This document shows positions 58,773 through 64,000 of a stretch of DNA of 64,000 nt, in pieces; the first letter of the stretch is position 1, and each line of letters starts with the position of its first letter. Source of the DNA: Myxococcaceae bacterium (GTDB taxonomy: Bacteria; Myxococcota; Myxococcia; Myxococcales; Myxococcaceae); the NCBI GenBank assembly GCA_016793095.1, contig JAEUJQ010000050.1, positions 1-64,000 of the forward strand, in the 5' to 3' direction. Made by a program: the position numbers and the translations under genes. Below the pieces are notes generated by a model. It was given only the letters and a program-made list of their open reading frames with translations. It was not told the origin of the DNA and did not search any database.

Positions 58773-59936
58773 ATGGCAGCAGCGGAGCCCATCCTCGGCA
58801 TCGACCTCGGCACGACCTTCTCCACCGCCTGCGTGGTGATGGACGGGCGCTTCCACTATGCGCTCGATAACCGGGGCGACTCCTGCATTCCGAGCGTGGT
58901 GCACTTCCCGAAGGCCGGCGCGGTGCTGGTGGGACACGAGGCCGAGAAGCTGCGCACGACCGACCCGGTGAACACCATCGCCGGCATCAAGCGCGTCATC
59001 GCGCGGCCCATCGACAGCCCAGCGGCCCGGGTCCTCGACTCCGCCTCGGCCTTCAAGCTCAAGGGTGTCGGCAGCTCCGAGGTGAAGGTCATCACGCGCG
59101 GCGGCGAGTTCAGCGCGAGCCAGGTCGCGAGCTTCATCGTGCGGCACCTCAAGGAGCGCGCCGAGCACCGCTTCGGCCGGAGCATGACGAAGTGCTTCAT
59201 GACCGTGCCGGTGGCGGCGGGCCAGGAAGTGCGTGACGCGATGGTGCGCATAGGCCGCATGGCGGGCCTCGAGGTGCTGCGCATCCTGTCCGAGCCGGTG
59301 GCCGGCGCCCTCGCGCGGGGCCTCGCCGGCGCGGCGGCCACCGACAAGCCCTCGCTCGTCTTCGACTTTGGCGGCGGCACGCTCGACACCACCATCGTGC
59401 AGCGGCAGGGCGGGCGCATCAGCGTGCACGCGGTGGGCGGCGACGACTGCCTCGGCGGCAACGACTTCGACCTCGCGTTCGCGCGCTTCGTCGCCAACCA
59501 CATCTGGGGCCTCGCGGGGAACGACGTGACGAAGGACGCGCTGCTCTTCGACCGCATCCAACGGCAGTGCGAGCTGGTGAAGCGCGCGCTCTCGCTCAAG
59601 CCCGAGTCCCGCTTCTTCGTGCCCGACGCGGTGGGCGCGGCCGGGCAGCGGCGGCCCCTCGAGACGACGGTGAAGCGCGAGCAGCTCTACCTGCCGTGGA
59701 AGGAGCTGGTGGACCGCTCCCTCGCCGTCACGGCGCAGACGGTGGTGGACGCGGGCCTCAAGCCGAAGGACCTCGGCAACGTGATGCTCATCGGCGGCAC
59801 CACCTTCGTGCCACAGGTCCGGGAAGCCGTGGCGAGGACGCTGCCAGTCACCATCGACCTCGAGAACGACCCGCAGACGGCGGTGGCGCGCGGCGCGGCC
59901 CTGCTGGGCGCGATGCCGCACCTGCTGCTCGACTGA
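58773..59936 (+). CDS. Hsp70-family protein reduced to the ATPase domain
   Basis: A 387-residue protein with a complete Hsp70 nucleotide-binding domain: phosphate 1 GIDLGTTFSTACVV (about 10-23), phosphate 2 FDFGGGTLDTTIV (about 198-210), connect region and adenosine motif LIGGTTFVPQVRE (about 340-352). It stops where the substrate-binding domain should begin, and lacks the interdomain linker with DVTP. So it cannot act as a DnaK chaperone; FtsA/MreB-like or signalling roles are possible. Similar short forms occur in myxobacteria. ATG 58773; the frame is open upstream but begins in non-conserved sequence. Confidence 0.9.
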   Translation: MAAAEPILGIDLGTTFSTACVVMDGRFHYALDNRGDSCIPSVVHFPKAGAVLVGHEAEKLRTTDPVNTIAGIKRVIARPIDSPAARVLDSASAFKLKGVGSSEVKVITRGGEFSASQVASFIVRHLKERAEHRFGRSMTKCFMTVPVAAGQEVRDAMVRIGRMAGLEVLRILSEPVAGALARGLAGAAATDKPSLVFDFGGGTLDTTIVQRQGGRISVHAVGGDDCLGGNDFDLAFARFVANHIWGLAGNDVTKDALLFDRIQRQCELVKRALSLKPESRFFVPDAVGAAGQRRPLETTVKREQLYLPWKELVDRSLAVTAQTVVDAGLKPKDLGNVMLIGGTTFVPQVREAVARTLPVTIDLENDPQTAVARGAALLGAMPHLLLD

Positions 59937-60650
59937 GCCGCGGCGCAGCGCAGGTCGTGGCGAGAGCACGTTCAGCCACGGCCGCGGTGGTCCGCGTCGT
60001 TCTCGCCACCGCCGCGGTAGCCTGCGTCGTTCTCGCCGCATCACCCGGTTCGCCCGGCCCAGCGTAATCGCGCCGAGAACACGTTCAGCCACGCCTGCGG
60101 TGGTCCGCGTCGTTCTCGCCGCATCACCCGCTTCGCCCGGCCCAGCGTAATCGCGCCGAGAACACGTTCAGCCACGCCTGCGGTGGTCCGCGTTCTCGCC
60201 GCATCACCCGGTTCGCCCGGCGCAGCGCAATCGCGCCGAGAACACGTTCAGCCACGCCTGCGGTGGTCCGCGTCGTTCTCGCCGCATCACCCGGTTCGCC
60301 CGGCGCAGCGTAATCGCGCCGAGAACACGTTCAGCCACGCCTGCGGTAGCCTGCGGCGTTCTCGCCGCATCACCCGGTTCGCCCGGCGCAATCGCGCCGA
60401 GAACACGTTCAGCCACGCCTGCGGTGGTCCGCGTCGTTCTCGCCGCATCACCCGCTTCGCCCGGCCCAGCGTAATCGCGCCGAGAACACGTTCAGCCACC
60501 GCCGCGGTAGCCTGCGTCGTTCTCGCCGCATCACCCGGTTCGCCCGGCGCAGCGCAATCGCGCCGAGAGCACGTTCAGCCACCGCCGCGCCGTGTGCCCC
60601 GCCGACCGGCGTGAGTGCACCTGCGCCCCGTGTCCGGCTACAACCCGCCC
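59937..60650. repeat. Intergenic array of about 83-bp hairpin repeats
   Basis: The marker CGAGAACACGTTCAGCCACG (CGAGAGC... at the ends) begins at 59961, 60074, 60157, 60237, 60320, 60398, 60481 and 60564. Spacing is 83 bp in most cases, 78 and 80 in two, and 113 at the first. Each unit carries GTTCTCG and, about 40 bases later, CGAGAAC, which are perfect 7-base inverted repeats. The array fills the 714-bp gap between the Hsp70-like and CsgG-like genes. I see no gene in it. Confidence 0.88.
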
Positions 60651-61841
60651 ATGCTCCGCGCGCTGACCGGCCTCCTGCTCGCCTCCTCCGTCGCCGTCGC
60701 CGACCCGAAGCCGCTGCAGGTGGCGGTCGCCTACTTCGACAACAACTCCGGAGACCCAGCGCTCGACCCGCTCGCGCGCGGCCTCGCCGACATGCTCATC
60801 ACCGACCTGTCGAACGTGTCGGCGCTGCAGTTGGTGGAGCGCGAGAAGCTCAACCTCGCGCTCGACGAGCTCAAGCTGTCGAAGTCGAAGTTCATCGACC
60901 CGAAGAACGCGCTCAAGCTGGGGAAGGGCCTGTCGGCGCGGTACCTGCTCGTGGGCGGCTACGTCGTGCAGGCCGACGCGATGCGCCTCGACGCGCGGCT
61001 GTTCGACGTGCCGGCCAGCAAGGTGCTCTTCAGCGAGAAGGTCGAGGGCAAGAAGGAGGAGTTCTTCGCGCTCGAGAAGGAGCTGGTGGACCTGCTGGTG
61101 AAGGCGCTCGACGTGAAGCTGCAGCTCTCTGAGAAATCGAAGCTGCGCTCGAACGCCACCGAGAGCTTCGACGCGTTCGCGAAGTACGCGCAGGGCCTCT
61201 CGGCGAAGGACGCGGGCGACGACGCGAAGGCTCGCGCGCTCTTCGAGGCGGCCCTGGCGGCAGACCCGAACTACCGCGCCGCGAAGAACGCCACCGAGCG
61301 CCTCGCCGTCATCTTCAAGCGCGACGACGCGGCGAAGACGGCCAGCGCCGACGCGCAGCGACAGGCCCTCGACCCGAAGGCGAAGGACTTCCCCGAGAAG
61401 GTGTCGGCGCTGCTCCTGTCACTGCAGGAAGGAAAGACGGAGGAGCAGCGGCGCAAGGTCGAGCTGCTCACCTGGCTCGCCGAGAACGACCTCACCCCAC
61501 CGGCGGTGAACGGGCTGGCCGCGGTGGCCATGGGCGGGCTACAGATCGTCTATCGCCACACCGAGGACCCGACGCAGTGGGAGAACATTCCCCTCGCGTG
61601 CGAGTACTTCATCTCGCGCTACCCGAAGGAGGACTACCCGAAGACGTACTGCCGCGGGCTCTTGCAGTCGCTGCGCTCGGAGACGACGCGCAACCGCGCC
61701 GAGGCACAGCGCGAGTGGGACGAGGAACGCGACGAAGACCTCAAGCGTCTCGACCCGGAGGACTGGCGCATCTCTCTCCACAAGAACGAGGCCGCCATGC
61801 GCAAGCTCATCGCGTTGTACGCGTCGAAGGTGAAGAAATGA
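60651..61841 (+). CDS. CsgG/HfaB-like domain protein
   Basis: A 396-residue exported protein. A signal peptide (MLRALTGLLLASSVAVA) is followed by a CsgG-like domain (VAVAYFDNNSGDPALDPLARGLADMLITDLSNVSALQLVEREKL in parts, LLVGGYVVQADAMRLDARLFDV), about residues 25-190. A tetratricopeptide-like helical part follows (ALFEAALAADPNYRAAKNATERLAVIF). The CsgG domain in other proteins forms outer-membrane export channels or binds lipoproteins; without a lipobox here a periplasmic role is more likely. It overlaps the paralogue downstream by 4 bp (ATGA). Confidence 0.82.
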   Translation: MLRALTGLLLASSVAVADPKPLQVAVAYFDNNSGDPALDPLARGLADMLITDLSNVSALQLVEREKLNLALDELKLSKSKFIDPKNALKLGKGLSARYLLVGGYVVQADAMRLDARLFDVPASKVLFSEKVEGKKEEFFALEKELVDLLVKALDVKLQLSEKSKLRSNATESFDAFAKYAQGLSAKDAGDDAKARALFEAALAADPNYRAAKNATERLAVIFKRDDAAKTASADAQRQALDPKAKDFPEKVSALLLSLQEGKTEEQRRKVELLTWLAENDLTPPAVNGLAAVAMGGLQIVYRHTEDPTQWENIPLACEYFISRYPKEDYPKTYCRGLLQSLRSETTRNRAEAQREWDEERDEDLKRLDPEDWRISLHKNEAAMRKLIALYASKVKK

Positions 61842-62530
61842 GAGCCACGCTCCTGCTGTCGCTGTTGCTCGCGCCCGTCGCCCTCGCCGCCGAGCCACCC
61901 ACCGTCGCCATCCTCTACTTCGACTACGACGGCGCGGACCCCGAGCTGGTGCCCCTGCGCAAGGGCCTGGCGCAGATGCTCATCACCGACCTCGCCGGGC
62001 GCGAGGGCTACAAGGTGGTGGAGCGCGCGCGCCTGCAGGAGGTGCTCGCCGAGCTGAACCTGGGCAAGACCCAGAAGCTCGACGCGGCGGCGGCGCTCAA
62101 GGTGGGCAAGCTGCTGCAGGCGAAGTACCTGGTGGCCGGCGGCTACTTCTCGATGCTGGGCAGCCTGCGCCTCGACGCGCGCGTCATCGAGGTCGAGACG
62201 TCGAACACGCTCAAGGGGCTGGGCGCGACCGGCAAACCCGACGACTTCTTCGCGCTCGAGCAGAAGCTCGCGGCCGACGTCGATGGCGTCATCCTCGCCG
62301 CTGCCGCGAAGGCCACGTCGCAGCCGCCGCCGAAGCCGACGCCGCCCACCGCCATCGCGAAGTCCGCGAAGGGCAAAGTGCCGCTCAAGGCCGTCACCGC
62401 GCTGTCGAAGGCGCTCGACGCGAAGGACGAGAAGGACGCCGCGAAGGCGAAGGAGCAGCTCGACGTGCTGGTGAAGGCGAACCCGGACTTCCTGCTCGCG
62501 CGCCTCGAGCTGGCCGACCTCTCGAAGTGA
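61838..62530 (+). CDS. CsgG-like domain protein, paralogue of the previous gene
   Basis: A 230-residue protein with a signal peptide (MRATLLLSLLLAPVALA) and a CsgG-like domain (VAILYFDYDGADPELVPLRKGLAQMLITDLAGREGYKVVERARLQEVL in parts; GGYFSMLGSLRLDARVIEVET). The C-terminal 70 residues are helical (ALSKALDAKDEKDAAKAKEQLDVL), with a single TPR-like unit. It is made in coupling with the larger paralogue. Function of such paired CsgG-like proteins is unknown. Confidence 0.82.
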   Translation: MRATLLLSLLLAPVALAAEPPTVAILYFDYDGADPELVPLRKGLAQMLITDLAGREGYKVVERARLQEVLAELNLGKTQKLDAAAALKVGKLLQAKYLVAGGYFSMLGSLRLDARVIEVETSNTLKGLGATGKPDDFFALEQKLAADVDGVILAAAAKATSQPPPKPTPPTAIAKSAKGKVPLKAVTALSKALDAKDEKDAAKAKEQLDVLVKANPDFLLARLELADLSK

Positions 62531-62536
62531 AGTGAC

Positions 62537-64000
62537 TCACGCCCGCACAGAGCGCACCACGAAGACGAGCGCCACCGCCGCGACCGCCACGAAGCCGAGG
62601 CCCGCGAGCGGGCTGCCGAGCGTGAACTTCCCGATGGCGAAGACGGCCGCATAGACGAAGACCGTGCCCGTGACGAAGCCCGTCACCTTCGCGCCCAGCG
62701 CTGCCTCGGGCGCTGGCCGGCTCAGGCGCGCGTAGACGGCGCTCCAGCCGGGCCCGTACGGCCGCACCCGCTCGACGAAGCGCGCCAACGTCTCGTCCGA
62801 CTCCGGCGTCGTCATCAGCGTCGCCACCACCCAGCACGCAGTCGAGAACGCCACCGTCACCAGCATCGAGATCGCGCCGCGCTCGGCCTCGTTCACCGTC
62901 AGGCCCTCGACGAGGCCCGGCGCGACCAGCGCGGCCACCAGCGACGCCACCATCGCCGTCAGCTCGCTCACCGCCGAGATGCGCCACCAGAAGAAGCGGC
63001 CGATGAGCACACCGCCGGTGCCCGAGCCCAGCGCGATGAGCAGCCGCCACGCGTCGCCGATGGTGCTCATGCGCGAGGTGACCAGCAGCGAGAGCCCGAA
63101 GAGCCCGACCGTGCACACCCGCGACACGCGCACCAGGTGCCGCTCGCTCGCGCCTGGCTTCAGGAAGCGCTTGTAGACGTCGTTCACCAGGTACGAGGCG
63201 CCCCAGTTGAGGTGCGTCGACACCGTCGACATGTACGCCGCCGCGAAGCCCGCGAGCATGAGGCCCAGCCACCCGGCCGGCAGGAGGTCGACGATGGCCT
63301 GCGCGTACGAGGCCTCGAGGTCACGCTTACCGTCGAGCAGCACGCCGCCCGGGTACAGCGTCACCGAGGCGAGGCCGACGACGATCCACGGCCAGGGCCT
63401 CAGCGCGTAGTGGCCGACGTTGAAGGCCAGCGCGGCCAGCACGCCGTCGCGCTCGCTGCGGGTGGAGAAGATGCGCTGCGCGACGTAGCCACCGCCGCCC
63501 GGCTCCGAGCCGGGGTACCAGGCGGCCCACCACTGGACGAAGAAGAAGGTGGCCAGCGCGAGCGGCGGCATCCAACCCGCGTCGAGCGGAGGCACCACCG
63601 AGACGGCGTCTCTGGAGCCGAAGCGCCTGGCCGCGTTCGACACCAGCGCCTCGACGCTGCCGACGCGCTCGACGGCGAAGACCGCCAGGGCCGTCACGGC
63701 CACCATCATGATGGCGAGCTGCACGGCGTCGGTGACGAGCGCGCCCCACAGCCCGCCCCCGGCCGCGTAGAGCACCGTGATGGCGAAGCACACCATCGTC
63801 GCCGTCCACGGGTCGATGCCCAGCGTGATGCGCAGCACCTTCAACATCGCGAGGTGCACCCAGCCCAGCACGATGAGGTTGATGGGCAGCGCGAGGTAGA
63901 GGGCCCGAAACCCGCGGAGCACCCGGGCGAGCGGGCCGCCGTAGCGCAGCTCCACCAGCTCGACGTCAGACAGCACGCCGGCGCGGTGCCAGAGCCGCGC
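62537..64000 (-). CDS. Sodium:solute symporter family protein (5' end cut off)
   Basis: At least 488 residues are visible; the gene continues past the right edge. The ATG at 63974-63976 is internal, since the frame upstream reads ARLWHRAGVL, a family-typical segment. The SSS pattern is visible: VLSDVELVELRYGG, repeated hydrophobic helices, a long loop with GGGGYVAQRIFSTRSERDGVLAAL, and AAYMSTVSTHLNWGASYLVNDVYKRFLKP, which carries the core S-T-x-S/T-N motif. Solute unknown; related transporters take up sugars, amino acids or pantothenate. It is convergent with the CsgG-like gene. Confidence 0.9.
   Translation of the reverse strand, partial: ARLWHRAGVLSDVELVELRYGGPLARVLRGFRALYLALPINLIVLGWVHLAMLKVLRITLGIDPWTATMVCFAITVLYAAGGGLWGALVTDAVQLAIMMVAVTALAVFAVERVGSVEALVSNAARRFGSRDAVSVVPPLDAGWMPPLALATFFFVQWWAAWYPGSEPGGGGYVAQRIFSTRSERDGVLAALAFNVGHYALRPWPWIVVGLASVTLYPGGVLLDGKRDLEASYAQAIVDLLPAGWLGLMLAGFAAAYMSTVSTHLNWGASYLVNDVYKRFLKPGASERHLVRVSRVCTVGLFGLSLLVTSRMSTIGDAWRLLIALGSGTGGVLIGRFFWWRISAVSELTAMVASLVAALVAPGLVEGLTVNEAERGAISMLVTVAFSTACWVVATLMTTPESDETLARFVERVRPYGPGWSAVYARLSRPAPEAALGAKVTGFVTGTVFVYAAVFAIGKFTLGSPLAGLGFVAVAAVALVFVVRSVRA

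Noticed and set aside
59961-60583. Repeat array considered as a CRISPR array or coding repeats
   Set aside because: Spacing is 78-83 bp but the whole unit repeats, with no unique spacers. The open frames in it are by-products of composition.

Overview
This window is about 64 kb of very GC-rich bacterial chromosome. It is packed with genes on both strands and shows third-codon-position G/C bias throughout. The gene content points to a myxobacterium (Myxococcota, probably Myxococcaceae or Archangiaceae). The evidence is a DUF2378/TIGR02265 protein (a Myxococcus paralogous family), two TIGR02996 proteins, lipoproteins with long Gly/Ser/Thr/Ala linkers, a very large Cys-rich repeat lipoprotein, and many lipobox and signal-peptide proteins of unknown function. 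No rRNA, tRNA, CRISPR array, transposase, integrase or replication origin was seen. dnaN is present without dnaA or recF beside it.

Layout. 0-7 kb: the N-terminus of a low-complexity lipoprotein leaving the left edge, a divergent RlmN-like radical SAM enzyme, a membrane protein, an AAA+ ATPase, a SpoIID-family protein, a structured leader-like element, a YheT-type hydrolase and a DUF2378 protein. 7-14 kb: one giant surface lipoprotein. 14-18 kb: an M23 peptidase, then a two-gene islet (secreted protein plus HEWGH protein) lying between two copies of the degV 3' end, then degV. 18-20 kb: an overlapping pair, an APH-fold kinase and a HopA1-family protein. Such a pair forms the split Ser/Thr dehydratase of class V lanthipeptides and thioamitides. 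20-31 kb: LOG protein, PH-like membrane protein, dnaN, a pseudouridine synthase, an alpha-amylase lipoprotein, a two-gene operon with a transglutaminase-like protein, and an EVE protein. 31-44 kb: a SUV3-like helicase, beta-propeller and beta-helix proteins, an ATPase, a rhodanese and two convergent TIGR02996 proteins. 44-47 kb: a coupled operon of a cyclic-nucleotide-binding protein, HPr kinase and a small protein, then an MpaB-like protein. 47-53 kb: a second Gly/Ser-linker lipoprotein, an HTH-DUF4325 regulator, an SDR, and an ECF sigma - anti-sigma - hemerythrin set. 53-59 kb: a minus-strand run with a DNA glycosylase, an SPFH protein, a TAXI-domain membrane protein, small secreted proteins and a thioredoxin-like lipoprotein. 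59-64 kb: an ATPase-domain-only Hsp70, a hairpin repeat array, two CsgG-like proteins and an incomplete sodium:solute symporter.

Recurring theme. Three intergenic gaps hold tandem hairpin-forming repeats (20.0, 44.1 and 60.2 kb). At three genes (degV, the LOG gene and a TIGR02996 gene) the 3' end of the coding sequence recurs just downstream. The most interesting functional lead is the kinase-HopA1 pair at 18.1-19.9 kb, which lacks an obvious RiPP cluster. The best candidate non-coding element is the 14-codon ORF plus nested stem-loops at 5.42-5.56 kb.
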